Source: Lactuca virosa (Eukaryota > Streptophyta > Magnoliopsida > Asterales > Asteraceae). Taken from it: a stretch of 64,000 nt of DNA. Shown in pieces: positions 43,435 through 55,973 of the stretch. How positions within the stretch are numbered: the stretch's first letter is position 1; each line of letters opens with the position of its first letter. The translations under genes and the position numbers were made by a program. The notes under the pieces were generated by a model. The model was not told the origin of the DNA. It was given only the letters and a program-made list of their open reading frames with translations, and did not search any database. The stretch is from positions 137,429,270-137,493,269 of the forward strand of contig CAKMRJ010005523.1 in NCBI GenBank assembly GCA_928212115.1, written 5' to 3'.

Positions 43435-44243
43435 AGCCTCTAGGCTCTCATATTTCTTGCACCATTCTCTTGATTCAAGAGTCTTTCTCTTCTTATCCCC
43501 CGAGCATTTCGATCCCTCGTGATTCGACTTCTCTTTCTGTAGTTTTTAGTATAGTAAGGTGAGCGCTGAAGCGATGCAAGAATCTTTCTTAGAAACATTC
43601 AGCGATGAAGTTCTGCGCCTACAGAGCCCGACTCCTAGCTAAGTAAGTTATGCTACCCTACTTTAAATATAGCTTATAATATCGTTATTATGAACCTATA
43701 AATAAAATTTGTTAGTGATTCAAAGTCATTATACTGATTGAACTACTTACGGGAGAGGTGTCTAGAATGGTCACATTAGGTTTGGTTGTTGGATTTCAAA
43801 AAAGCTATATGCCGAAATGCTCCTGCCTCCCAACTGTCCTGTCTGGCTGATCCTTCATTGATAGATCATGAAGTAGACTCTGAGTTAATGACGAATCTAG
43901 ACTAATAATTAGTCGCAATAAATATTAGACTAAAATCTAGTGGTAATAATACTAGGTTTCGTCGAAGGAAATTATATTGATAAGAACCGAAGCGTTGTCC
44001 GAGTTTGGAATCATCACTTTAACAAGTGAGTGCATAGTTACTTTCATCTTACACATAGATATGAAGTATTTTATATAAATTACATGCTATGTGTGCATAT
44101 TATTTGAATACTAGCTTTCTATGCTGGATGAACGATTTTATACATGTTTTAAATGATTTAAACTGTATATGTATTTTATATTTACGAATATGTTGGGTAA
44201 AACATGGGTAGATGAACGATGATAGATGAAAGATGGTATGAGT

Positions 44244-44515
44244 AAACGTTGGCAGCTATAGACTTAGTGCCTAATAAATAACATCGCCAGCTATGGACTT
44301 AGTGCCTATTAGATAAATACTGGTAGCTATGGACTTAGTACCTGTTACAGAAATGCTGGTAGCTATGGACTTAGTACCTGTTAGATAAACGATGGTAGCT
44401 ATGGACTTAATGCCCGATAAATGAAGATTAGCGGCTATGGATTTAGTGCTTTACGAACGAGCATTCGCAGCAATGGACTTAGTGCCTGTCATATAAACCC
44501 GGGAATTGATGGACT
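44244..44515. repeat. 38-bp minisatellite in Gypsy-3 5' LTR
   Basis: About eight units contain AGCTATGGACTTAGTGCC. The 3' LTR has about seven (51908-52145). Confidence 0.9.
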
Positions 44516-44986
44516 TCGGAATTAACTAATGCAGGATAGATGATTCTTAGGGTAGACCCTTAAGAATAACAAAGATAATGGGGATGGGTAATTGGGGTAA
44601 TTGTTTTATGATTAAACATAATAATTATATTATTGTGTGTTGAAAACCCTATGTACTCACCAGGTTTCCCAACATGACCCACTCAGTTTATTTGTATCAC
44701 AAGTGTCAATATGAAATTACATTACAGTGAGAGATTAAGGAGACATAAATCACTAGTGATGATAATGTAAGTTCTGTTTATAATTATGTTTCTGTATTGA
44801 CGATGACATCCCGATGTTTTAAAATGAATAAAATACATTTCTTCGGAGATGCTTTGATAACGTATTTATCGTGTTTTTCTGGGAACAAATTCCGCAAATC
44901 TTTTCTTTAAAAGGTTACTCTGATTTTCAAAATAAAGCATAAACAAATCGTTTTTTTTCTGGCCGTGAAAATGGGGATGTCACAGT

Positions 44987-44999
44987 TGGTATCAGAGCA
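44987..44999 (+). other. Primer-binding site of Gypsy-3
   Basis: TGGTATCAGAGCA lies 2 nt after the LTR end and matches initiator Met tRNA. Confidence 0.93.
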
Positions 45000-45394
45000 T
45001 TAGTTTAAGCGAACTAGGAATAAGGATTTATTTCTAGACTTAAACTTAGAATGCTAAGCGTTTATCATGAGAAGTGTGTCTAATATATTTTAGGAAGTAC
45101 GCCTGAATAGACACAAGCACTAGCTTATTTAGGGAAGATGTCTAACATGCTTTTATGTGCTAAATGATTTATGATGTTTTATGATGTTATCTTCTTATCG
45201 GATCTATGGTCTGTTGCCGACCGAATCTGGAAATTTTATATGTTCATATTTCTAAACGTTTAATTACGGTATTAGAACTGGCATATAACTTTTCGGAGTA
45301 ATAGGTTGATTTACACGTCGATCGTAAATAAAATCTTTCCTATCTTAATTCTCGTCATTACACACCGAACGTCTGCTTTGGTGTATAGATTGAA

Positions 45395-46615
45395 ATGGCA
45401 AAAACCCGAAGTGGAGTCGGAAACGCGAATGGAAATAGGAATCAACAACCTCAACCCCAAGTAATTAAGCAACTAGTAGCAGTTGCACCCGAGCCAATCA
45501 CTATGGCTGGGGTACAAGGAACGATCCAGATGATGTTAGATCATCAAATGGAAGAAACAACGCGTTTGCTTCAACAGAATCGAGATGAACCTACAGTGCC
45601 TGTGGAACAGCCCGAACTGAATGAAGAGTTGTTAGAGGAGGGAAATTACAGCCGGACGGTGAGTCAAGTTAGACCTCGAGTGGTCAGGAGAAACGACCCG
45701 GACATAAGGATTGACAGGGATGAGCGCGTGTATAAGAACTTCTTGAGTGCCAAACCACCAAGTCTTTCTGGAAACCCAAAACCAGTGGAGATTATGGACT
45801 GGATCTCCGAGATGGAGATGGTATTCGAGAGCTGCAGCTGCGGCGATAAGCAAAAGATCGTCTTTGCTGTCAGACAACTAAAGACCGGAGTGTTAAGTAG
45901 GTGGAAGTTGTTGGTAGATACAATGCCACGAGGAGAATCCATGCGAATGTCTTGGGAAGCATTCATGGAGCAGTTGAAAATACAGTACTGCTCAGAGATA
46001 GATCTGATAGACCTAAATAATGGGTTGCAGAACCTGAAGAAAGGGAATATGAATGTTGATGAGTATACCACCGCATTCACCGAAAGGATGAAGCTATTCC
46101 CCTACTTGGTGCCTACTGAACTCTCCAAGATTGATAGGTTTGCTAACGGACTGCCCACAGACTTTGGCCCAACGGTCAAAATGGCAACTACTTTGAAAAC
46201 AGCCATTAGAGCAGCTAAGAACGTAGAGACCTAGATAAGAGAAAAGAGTCCAGAAAAAGATAAGGCAGGAGAAAAGAGGAAGTTTGAAGGATCTTCAAGG
46301 TCCGAGAAGGAGAGCAAATTCTCGAAGCTTGGAGGAGGAGAAAGAGGTGAAGCGAGATGGTGTGATAAGTGCAAGAACAAGCATTATGGGAGATGCAACG
46401 AAGAAGTGACTTGTTACAAGTGTGGGAGGACTGGTCATTATTCCAAGGATTGTACACATAATGATAAGGTATGCTACGGATGTGGAGGTAAGGGGCACAT
46501 GTCTAGAGAATGCTCGAGGAAAGATAAAGCAGCAAGGCCAGATGCACCACCAAGGCCAAGGGCATTCCACATGATCCTTGACGAAGCAGATAACAACGCG
46601 AGGAATCAAGGATGA
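45395..46615 (+). pseudogene. Gypsy-3 gag with three intact zinc knuckles, one amber stop
   Basis: The ATG at 45395 opens MAKTRSGVGNANGNRNQQPQ. The gag core has DERVYKNFLSAKPPSLSGNP, MDWISEMEMVFESC, VRQLKTGVLSRWK, MSWEAFMEQLKIQYCS and LKKGNMNVDEYTTAF. A TAG at 46232-46234 (likely from CAG) interrupts the frame at residue 280. The same frame continues to 46615 with CDKCKNKHYGRC, CYKCGRTGHYSKDC and CYGCGGKGHMSREC, all CCHC intact, and ends PRPRAFHMILDEADNNARNQG-stop. Apart from the TAG it would be about 406 residues. The natural stop comes where a protease would follow in a full element. Confidence 0.88.
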
Positions 46616-47599
46616 GGACTTCATATCCAAAGATCAAGATATGAAATAGCCATGCGGATAGTATCAGGAGGTGTAGCCTATTAGAGGCATAATATAGGTT
46701 AAACTTGAACGTTTATGTAATCGTTTCAAGAAATAATATAAGACTTCGTTATGTTATCTGTTGTGTTAAATGATTTTGTGAAATTCTTGCATGGTGACTT
46801 GGAAAACTATGAGACAATACTTGTGATGAGTTTGAGTAGGTATGATTGGTAGTAGAGGCCTATACTACCGGAAGCACAAGACTCACGCTTGGATCATGGA
46901 AACTCACAACGTTACCAAGGCACTAGTAATTGATTCTGTTTTGTTCATGTCTATCGTTACCATCGTTTCTGTAATGACTAAGAAGATGATTGTTAATCCG
47001 ACCCTAGTGGTCATATCAAATCGAGTCCGAATAAGATGAATATGTTACGTGGTTCAAAGAACCAAGATCGATGTATCATCTGACTTAAGTCAGAAGATTG
47101 AAGTGAAAGATAATCGAAGCGATCAATAGAAGTATCGCAACCGTTCTTAAAGTAAGAAGCTTGTAGCTAGAAGTGCTACATGCTAGAATGTGATTATATC
47201 ACGTTAGATCATGAAGGAATGTATATTTCGTTCTGGAATTTGACTCTAAAAGACCTAAGTCTAAGCATTGCATCATACGACGAGATCTCATTAGAACATG
47301 TCCCATCGGTCTATTACAGTAATCGAAGTAAAGAACTTATCTTAATTTAAGTCTGTTTAAGAAAGAGCAGGAGTCTCCAATAAGGACTGAGTTTATAACT
47401 CGAATATTAAGATCGAAAGTCCAACATAGGATAAAGAGCGGGTGCAAGATTGTGCACCGCCAGCAGTCAAGGAGTCCTAGAGTTAGATACTCATTTGAAA
47501 GGACATAAGAGTTACGATTACCACCTAGGATGGGAAGGAAATGAACATAGTCATTAAACAAGCCCTGTTCTTTTTATGATTCTGGGACGTAATCATCCT
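46616..47599 (+). mobile_element. Gypsy-3 non-coding stretch between gag and PPT
   Basis: About 1 kb without an open frame I can assign. It does not resemble any pol domain. This is the place where about 3.5 kb of pol would be expected. Confidence 0.7.
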
Positions 47600-47613
47600 A
47601 AAGGGGAGATAAT
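47600..47613 (+). other. Polypurine tract of Gypsy-3
   Basis: AAAGGGGAGATAAT lies directly before TGTATCACCC, which fixes the 3' LTR start at 47614. Confidence 0.88.
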
Positions 47614-49740
47614 TGTATCACCCGCAGATTTGGGTTAGTCAATTAAGACATAATAAGTATTCAAAATGATTTTTTTTATTATCTAGGATAAATAATCTTA
47701 ACCAAAGTAATATTTAGGGTTAACATTTGTAACCTATTTGATGTAACAAACAAGAATTATTTGAATATTATATGTTTTAGTATTATTATAATATAATAAA
47801 ATAGGAAAAATCAGTGGAATCGTCCGTAAATCGTAAAAATAAGTGCGCCAAAACATATGTATATTATTATATATTTACGAAGTACACACCGTCCCCATCC
47901 CGAAAATATAAATTTCGTCGAAATCCGAATCCGTATGAATTAGATATGATTTTTATAAAATATAAAAGTCAGACGCACACAACGAATGTATGACGTAAAA
48001 AGCTACGAAGACAATGGTTGACTTTTAGCTAATGCGACCAAAATGAAAATCGTAGTACTCCTTAAAATATGAATTTTGAGAAAAAGAATGCCAAAAACGG
48101 AGTCCGTACGAGAGAGTTATAATTTTAGCAAAATTATTTAATTTTATAAAAATATGGACAAAAATATAAATTCAAAATTAGCCGACGGAGTCTAAACGAA
48201 AGTTGTGGATCTCGTCGATAGCTACACGTGGATATAAAGAACGTCAAAAACGGAGTTCGTATGAATGAGTTATAATTTTTAATAGCACATTTACATATTA
48301 AAATAAAGTGTAAATCATATATATATCTACATATATATACATATGTATATATGATTAGAAATGTATTGACGGTACGGTCGTTATAAGACTGGTGTTGAAT
48401 ACTTTCGACATTAGTTTAGTACAAATATCATTAAATCTATTTAAAATACTATTATAAAGGGGCATTTAGTCATTTAAGTAAATATAGATGGTGGTTTTTG
48501 AAAATTTAATTACTATAAATAAGAGCCTCCAGGCTTTCATATTTCTTGCACCATTTTCTTGATTCAACAGTCTTTCTCTTCTTATCCCCCGAGCATTTTG
48601 GTCCCTCGTGATTCGACTTCTTTTTCTGTAGTTTTTAGTACAGTAAGGTGAGTGCTGAAGCGCTGCAAGAATCTTTCTTAGAAAGATTCAGCGACGAAGT
48701 TCGACCCTACAGAGCCCGACTCCTAGCTAAGTAAGTTATGCTACCCTACTTTAAATATAGCTTATAATATCGTTATTATGAACCTATAAATAAAATTTAT
48801 CAGTAATTCAAAGTCGTTATTGTAACGTCCGGGTTTCGGGGCTAAGTATTAATAGATGATGTAATAGTCTAGCTCAACTATTGCAACTCTTTTTGAAGTA
48901 ATAATGATGAAATATTTGAGTATTATGTAAATTATATGCATTTATATGCTTATTACTTATTTATAAATATATAATAATAAAAGGATAAAAAATAAGCGTC
49001 AAAATTAAAGTATGAGATAAGCCTGATATCTTTACATAAAGTTGTAGTGGTCGAAACAAGGATTCTGGATATATAAAGAACGCCGAAATCCGAGTTATAA
49101 CGAAGAAGTTATGACCCGTCGAAGTTTCGCGACGGAACCGGCACGACATCGGGAAGCGTAAATAGTGAATTTACGATAGAAGACTTTTTGGCCTTAGTAA
49201 TCTAAACGAAAGTCGTAGAATATGTTAAACCGAGAACATCCATAAAAAGAACGCCCAAATATGACTTCGTATGAGGAAGTTATGATTTTTCTAAGATTTG
49301 ACATAGCAGTACACAGCCCGAAACCCGAATTTTAGTTCGAGCGGTTTTTGGCCTACGCGACCTAAATGAGAGATGAAGATCTCATTAATAGGAACTCAAC
49401 GATAAAATGACAGACGAAAACGGAGTCCGTATGAAGAAGTTACGAATTTTACGCGGTTATTTAACAATATAATCTCCTCCTACTGTTAAATTTAAGATCG
49501 GTCGAGAATTAGCCAACTGAGTCTAAATAAAAGTTGTAGATCTTGTTTTTACCTACGCATGGATATAAAGAACGTCGAAAACGGAGCTCGTATGCGAGAG
49601 TTATGATTTTTCTAAGACGGGAAGGTGATGTGCGAAATCGGATGACGTGGCGCAATCCTGACCGTTGCTTCCTCCCCAAGGCTAGCCACCAGATGGTGAC
49701 ACCTGGCCTGGAACTCGACGAGTTTTGGTGATTTCCAGCC

Positions 49741-49750
49741 TATAAATAGA
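49741..49750 (+). promoter_or_regulatory. TATA box, solo Gypsy LTR
   Basis: TATAAATAGA is followed by a CT-rich leader (TTCTCTTTCTCTCTC). Confidence 0.6.
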
Positions 49751-50358
49751 GTGTCGGGGCACCCTCATTTCTCACACCTTCCAACTTCTCTTTCTCTCTC
49801 TACACTCTCTCTCTAAGCTCCCTAAGCCCCCCTAAAGTCTAGGTAAACCCCCTAGCATCCGAAGGAAGCCCCGAGGCTCCCGGAGTCCCGAGAAAAGAGC
49901 CTTTCGGCTCGGAAACGCTGCTCCAACGAAGCCCGGTTTTAAGAAAAACCAGCTGTAAGTGAGCTACGCCTAACCTATCTTTAGTATAGCTTATGTTTTA
50001 ATATAGTAATGTTATTAGTTCCTTATAATAAGTACTTGGGCTATTATTATGGGTTATATAAGTATCGTTTAACGCTTATATAATAGTAATAATAGCTAGA
50101 CTATTAATTAGTCGCGGTTAACGTTAGACTAAACTCTAGTGGTAATGATACTAGGTTTTGTCGAAGGAAATTGTTTTAAGAGTAACGAAGTGCTGTTCGA
50201 GTGCCGAGTCACCACCATATCAGGTGAGTGCATAGTTACTTTCATCTTACACATAGATATGAAGTATTTTAAATAAATTACGTGCTATGTGTGCATATTA
50301 TCTGTATACTTGCTATCTATGCTGGATGAACGATTTTATACATGTTTTAAATGATTTA

Positions 50359-50362
<4 letters not shown>

Positions 50363-50442
<80 letters not shown>
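50363..50442. repeat. (AT)n microsatellite in solo LTR
   Basis: About 80 bp of uninterrupted TA repeats. Ile-Tyr open frames across it are artefacts. Confidence 0.97.
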
Positions 50443-50444
<2 letters not shown>

Positions 50445-51907
50445 ACGAGAATATGTTGGGTAAAACATGGGTAGATGTAATAGATGGAATATGAGTTGGA
50501 TGATGAGTTGAGAGGTGTTATAGACCACGAGGTAAGTGTGAGAGGTGGATGATGTGAGAAGGCTTTCCCAAATGATGGCCCCGTCATCTAGCAGAGTATG
50601 GATGACAACCACGGACTATTCTAGACAGTCCAGTGGAACACTGGCAGGCTCGCAACCTGTAGGTGTTGTGAACGATGTGTTCACCGGTGTACTCTAAAAA
50701 ACCCATTGACATGTATTGCGAGTGGACTCTCGAAAACGATACTGTCAATAAACGAGATAACCCTAACAGATGTGCTCGAAGGACAATACTGGTAGCTGCG
50801 CCTCACATAGAATGTCACAATTCTGGCAGCTGCACCTAAGTGATAGAACTAGCAGCTGTGCTTGACAGCTGTGTCATTGACAACGATGGACTACGTGCCG
50901 ATTCCTTAGGATGATCCTTAGGAATGAATGAACGAGGAATAATTGATTCTTAGGGTAGATCCTTACGAGTAAAGAAGATAATGGGGATGGGTAATTGGGT
51001 TGATTGTTTGATGTTTAAACATAGTAATTATATTATTGTGGGTTGAAAGCCCTATGTACTCACCAGGTTTCCCAACCTGACCCACTCAGTTTATTTGTAT
51101 CACAGGTGTCGATATGAAGTTACATTACACTGAGAGATTTAAAAGAGATATAGATCACTAGTGTAAATGAATGTAAGTTCTGTTTATGCTTATGTTTCTG
51201 TATTAACGATGACATCCCAAATGTTTTAAATTGAATAAAAATACATTTCTTCGGAAATTCTTTGATAACGTATTTATCATGTTTTTCTAGGAACAAATTC
51301 CGCAAGATTTTTATTAAAAGAAGTACTCTGATTTTTATAAAGCATAAACAAAATCGGTCTTTCCTGGGCGTGAAAATGGGGATGTCACAATTATACTAAT
51401 TGAACTACTTACAGGAGAGGTGTCTAGAATGGTTACATTGGGTTTGGTTGTTGGATTTCAGAAAAGCTATATGCTGAAATGGTCCTGCCTCCCAACTGTC
51501 GTGTCTGGCTGATCCTTACTTGATAGACCATGAAGTAGTCTCTGATTTAATGACGAATCTAGACTAATAATTATTCGCAATAAATATTAGACTAAAATCT
51601 AGTGGTAATAATACTAGGTTTTGTCGAAGGAAATTATATTGTAAAGAAGCGAAGCACTGTCCGAGTTTGGAATCATCACTTTAACAAGTGAGTGCATAGT
51701 TACTTTCATCTTACACATAGATATGAAGTATTTTATATAAATTACGTGCTATGTGTGCATATTATTTGAATACTTGCTTTCAATGTTGGATGAATGATTT
51801 TATACATGCTTTAAATGATTTAAACTGTATATGTATTTTATATCTACGAATATGTTTGGTGAAACATGGATAGATGAACGATGAGAGATGAAACATGGTA
51901 TGAGTAA

Positions 51908-52145
51908 ACATTAGAAGCTATAGACTTAGTGCCAAATAAATAATATTGACAGCTATGGACTTAGTGCCTATTAGATAAACACTGGAAGCTATGGACTTAG
52001 TACTTGTTATATAAACGCTGGTAGCTATGGACTTAATGCCCGATAAATGAAGATTAGGAGCTATGGATTTAGTGCTTTACGAACAAGCATTGGAAGTTAT
52101 GGACTTAGTGCCTGTCGTATAAACTCTGGAAGCGATGGACTTCGG
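51908..52145. repeat. 38-bp minisatellite in Gypsy-3 3' LTR
   Basis: Seven units of the AGCTATGGACTTAGTGCC type, one fewer than in the 5' LTR. Confidence 0.88.
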
Positions 52146-53985
52146 AATGAACAAATGCATGATAGATGATTCTTAGGGTAGACCCTTAAGAATAACGAAG
52201 ATAATGGGGATGGGTAATTGGGTTAATTGTTTAATGATTAAACATAATAATTATATTATTCTGGGTTGAAAACCATATGTACTCACCAGGTTTCCCAACC
52301 TGACCCAGTCAGTTTATTTGTATCACATGTGTCGATATGAAGTTACATTACACTGAGAGATTAAGGAGACATAAATCACTAGTGATAATGAATGTAAGTT
52401 CTGTTTATGCTTATGTTTCTGTATTAACGATGACATCCCAATGTTTTAAAATGAATAAAATACATTTCTTCGGAGATGCTTTGATAACGTATTTATCATG
52501 TTTTTCTGGAAACAAATTCCACAACTCTTTTCTTTAAAAGGTTACTCTAATTTTCAAAATAAAGCATAAACAAATCGTTTTTTTCTGGCCGTGAAAATGG
52601 GGATGTCACATACTAGCACATAAAGCATAACAGATAGTGACATACCAAATAATTATCACAAAGAAAATCATCTCTACTATAACTCTTACTTGTGGGTCGA
52701 CATTGTGGCGTTAGACCCACTTCTACTGGAAGGTAACTCACCTCAATGTCGTGAAGTAGCTGAAATGTCCTCGACTCAGGGATCAGCTCCTCTCAAACGC
52801 CTACAAATATAATTTCCTTTAATTACCCTTTCATACACATAACCACTCTATGGGTCAACTCTGGTAAATGGTCAAAGTCAAAGTCAACTTTCTGGTCAAA
52901 GTCAACATTCTGGTTGACTCAACTCGCCGAGTTGGTCCAACAACTCGTCGAGCTCCATAATCCATAAAACCCTGAAATCTCGATCCTACTTGTCGAGTCC
53001 TTTCATGAACTCGTCGAGTTCATCCTCAAAGCATAGTCGGGACCTTTTACCTACAACTCGCCAAGTCCCTCCTTATACTCTTCGAGTTCCTCAATCCTCA
53101 TAACCCAAACCATGGCCAACTCGATGAGTCATCTTCTAGACTCAACGAGTTTGCTCAGTAACAGAAAAGGTTGGGGGACCACGACCCAACTCGCCGAGTT
53201 GTATGAACAACTCGTCGAGTCCGCCATATTCTAAATCCATACAGTCGATTTTAGTCGGGCTTAATGCATCCAAAACGTAGATCTGGATCCCTAGGGTCGA
53301 TATATCACGTAAAGTTTCTAACTTTACATGAATTCATGGGTTATTTAGCTCAAAAAGCCCTAAAAAGTGATTCATATGATGCATGGGACTCCCATGGCCA
53401 TAAAGTTGGCACTTTTATGCCATAGAGTCCCTCAAAGACTCTAGATCTGAAGTTATTACCCCAAAACATGCTTGCATCCATGACTGGTTCCATAATATGC
53501 TCCATGTGGCCCTAAACTACCCCACGAAGAGATCTAGTAAACAAATAGACAAGGTATAGACTTTATACCTTAAATGAACTGGAAATGAAGTTCTTCTTCT
53601 GAATCCAAAGCTCCTTCCCTCAACCAAGCACTTCTAGCTTCTATTCCTTCAAGAAAATACCAAAGAATCACTTCTTTTTCACTCACACACACTCACAAAG
53701 CTCAAGATCCCAAATTAAGGTTTTCTGGACTAAGGGAGGCTATGAGGGAGGCCACAATGGGGTGTTAAGGTCTTTAAATAGGGTGCAAACCCTAAAAATT
53801 AGGGTTTCACTCTGGCAGTCCTACTCGTCGAGTCGAGGCTCCTCAACTCGTCGAGTTGGTTTCAAGTCCCGCGTCCAAAAAGAATTCCATTCCTACTCGA
53901 CGAGTTTGGGGCCTCCAACTTGTCGAGCCCTTTGCAAAAAATGAATAATTTCTATTAAAATGCATACCAGGAACCAGACATTACA

Positions 53986-54000
53986 AATCTCCCCCACTTA
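53986..54000 (-). other. Polypurine tract of Gypsy-4 left arm
   Basis: TAAGTGGGGGAGATT on the minus strand abuts the LTR at 53985. The right-arm counterpart is at 58236-58251. Confidence 0.88.
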
Positions 54001-55973
54001 TTTTAGACTTAGTCCTCGAAGTCTACCGCATCTGGGAAAAGCTCGGGGTAGTGCTCCCTCATCTCGTCCTTCGGCTCCCAAGTCCATTCTGAGCCCTTAC
54101 GGTGCTGCCATTATACCTTCACTAATTCGACCTTCTTGTTCCTCATATCCTTTTTCTTCCTATCGAGGATGGCTACCGGCCACTCGATGTAGTTCAGGTT
54201 GTCATCCACCTGAATATCCTCTAGGGGTACCACTGCAGAGTCATCTACCAAGCACTTCCGCAGCTGGGATACATGAAAGGTGTTGTGGATCTGAATAAGC
54301 TCGGCTGGTAGATCCATTCGATACGCAACCTTGCCCACCCGGGCTACAACCCTGAAAGGACCAATGTACCTGGGGACCAACTTGCCCCGCTTCCTAAACT
54401 GGATGACACCTTTCCAAGGTGACACCTTCAGGAGAACCATATCCCCGACCTAGAACTCCAGGTCTGATCAGTGTCTGTCGGCGTAGCTCTTCTGCCGACT
54501 CTGAGCAGTCTGAAGCCTGCTCCTGACCTGTTGGATCCTCTCTGTCGTCTTAAATACCACTTTGGAACTCCCCAAGCCCCTCTATCCAACCTCACCCCAA
54601 CATATCGAGGTTCTACACTTCCTCCCATATCACATCTCGAAGGGAGGGCGGTCAATACTCGCGTGGTAGCTATTATTGTAGGAAAACTCTGCCAAGGAAA
54701 GGTAGGTATCCAAGCTAACACCGAAGTCTAGTACGCATGCCCGCAGCATGTCCTCCAACTTCTGGATGGTCTGCTCACTCTGATCATCCGTCTACGGGTG
54801 AAAATTCATGCTAAAGTGCAGGAGAGTACCCAACTCGTCATGAAATTTCTTCCAGAATCTAAAAGTAAACCGCACGTCTAGATCAGAGATCACGGAAACT
54901 GGCACTCCGTGACGAGCTACTACCTCTCCGATGTAGATGTCGGTCAAGATGCTCTCCTGGATCGATATGAAATGGGCACTCTTGGTCAACCGATCCACGA
55001 TGACCCAAATCGAATCCACTCCCCGTGCGGTCCTGGGAAGCTTCGTGATGAAATCCATAGTAATGTCTTCTGATTTCCACATAGGGATATCCAACGGCTG
55101 TGTATTGTCGTGAGCCCTTTAGTGCTCGGCCTTGACCTTACTGCAGGTCAAGCACCTCTCAGCGTATCAGGCTACATCCTGCTTCATGCAGGGCCACCAG
55201 TAATCAGGATGAAGATCTTTGTACATCTTCGTCGCCCCCGGATGAATAGAAAACCTGGATTTGTGCGGCTCCTCCATCAAAACCTGGCGCACACCTCCAT
55301 GATACGGAAGTCACACTCTACGATGGAGTTTCAAAAACCCACGGCTATCATAGTCGAAGGAGGAAACCTGACCCACAATACACTCGCTCTTCCGATTTTC
55401 CTCCTTCATAGCCTCCTGCTGGGCCTCCCGAATCTTCTCCAGAAGCAGAGTCACTACCGTCATCCTAAGACAGATGTCTCTAATCGGGGCTGCCTTGCGG
55501 CTAAGCGCATCGGTCACAACATTGGCCTTCCCCGGGTGGTAGAGGATCTCACAATCATAATCCTTCACCACATCTAGCCACCGACGCTGCCTCATGTTCA
55601 GATTCGCCTGATCCATGAGGTACCTCAAGCTCTTGTGATCTGTGTAAATGGTACAACGGACGCCATAGAGGTAATGTCGCCAAATCTTGAGGGCGAAGAC
55701 AACCGCCCCCAATTCCATATCGTGCGTCGGGTAGTTCTCCTCGTGAGGCTTCAGCTGCCTCGAGGCGTAGGCGATGACGTGCCCCCTTTACATCAAGACG
55801 GCACCTAAGCCTGAAATGGACGCATTGCAGTACACTACAAAATCCTCCATGCCCTCTCGCATGGCTAAGATCGGTGTGTTGCATAACCTCTGCCTCAGTG
55901 TCTCGAATGTCGCCTGCTGCTCTAGCCCCCAGCGAAATACCATGGCCTTCTTCGTCAGCTGAGTCAAGGGTAC
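54001..55973 (-). pseudogene. Gypsy-4 left arm: RNase H, integrase, chromodomain-like tail
   Basis: From the arm junction leftward on the minus strand: PLTQLTKKAMVFRWGLEQQA and YCNASISGLGAVLM (the RNase H Asp is Asn here), then HYLYGVRCTIYTDHKSLRYLMD and HPGKANVVTDALSRK. Integrase follows with MDIPMWKSEDITMDFITKLPRT, VDRLTKSAHF and SDLDVRFTFRFWKKFHDELG. The C-terminus is MVLLKVSPWKGVIQFRKRGKL, RYIGPFRVVARVGKVAYRMDL, FHVSQLRKCL and the acidic linker IQVDDNLNYIEWP. Several frameshifts separate 54440, 54792-55094, 55311-55718 and 55788-55973. RT and everything upstream are absent. Confidence 0.86.

Larger units (their letters stand above)
42778..44984 (+). repeat. Gypsy-3 5' LTR, truncated at its start
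   Basis: It matches the 3' LTR from about 47872 on and ends in GGGGATGTCACA. It has three U3 units (anchors near 42848, 43025 and 43180) and a TATA box TATAAATAAG at 43425-43434. A 38-bp minisatellite lies at 44244-44515. The start TGTATCACCC found in the 3' LTR is missing here. Confidence 0.88.
48821..51389 (+). mobile_element. Solo Gypsy LTR in Gypsy-3 3' LTR
   Basis: This 2569-bp sequence runs TGTAACGTCC...GATGTCACA. The flanks are GTTAT (48816-48820) and ATTAT (51390-51394). The intact 5' LTR reads ATTAT here, so the left copy has one substitution. It has four U3 units anchored near 49107, 49277, 49436 and 49599, a TATA box at 49741-49750, a long AT tract and a GCAGCTGNNC minisatellite near 50788-50880. 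Its 3' end is closely related to the Gypsy-3 LTR. Confidence 0.88.
42778..52610 (+). mobile_element. Gypsy-3: gag-only Gypsy element (non-autonomous)
   Basis: This plus-strand element is flanked by TACTA at 42773-42777 and 52611-52615. The order is 5' LTR (42778-44984), PBS, gag (45395-46615), about 1 kb of non-coding DNA, PPT and 3' LTR (47614-52610, containing a solo LTR). The internal domain is only 2629 bp and holds no PR, RT, RNase H or integrase. The 5' LTR lacks the first ~260 bp of the 3' LTR although the TSD abuts it. Structure fits the TR-GAG class, which relies on pol supplied in trans. Confidence 0.88.
47614..52610 (+). repeat. Gypsy-3 3' LTR, split by a solo LTR
   Basis: LTR sequence is at 47614-48820 and 51395-52610. 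The start TGTATCACCCGCAG is present. It contains U3 units, a TATA box (48514-48523) and seven 38-bp minisatellite units (51908-52145). It ends GATGTCACA at 52610. Confidence 0.88.
42115..53985 (-). repeat. Gypsy-4 left LTR (outward-facing), split by Gypsy-3
   Basis: LTR sequence is at 42115-42777 and 52616-53985, reading on the minus strand TGTAATGTCTGGTTCC ... TTGGGATGTTATA. It parallels 58252-60458 in opposite orientation. It has ACTCG-N-CGAGT words (52920-53220 and 53820-53935), a minus-strand TATA TATTTAAA (53780-53773) and a tandem minisatellite (42440-42640). The outer TG has decayed to TA. Confidence 0.85.

Noticed and set aside
50336..50612. Open frames with long Ile-Tyr runs
   Set aside because: They are translations of the (AT)n tract in the solo LTR.
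54471..54731. Plus-strand frames opposite the Gypsy-4 left arm
   Set aside because: They are antisense shadows of the integrase C-terminal region, with no independent domain.
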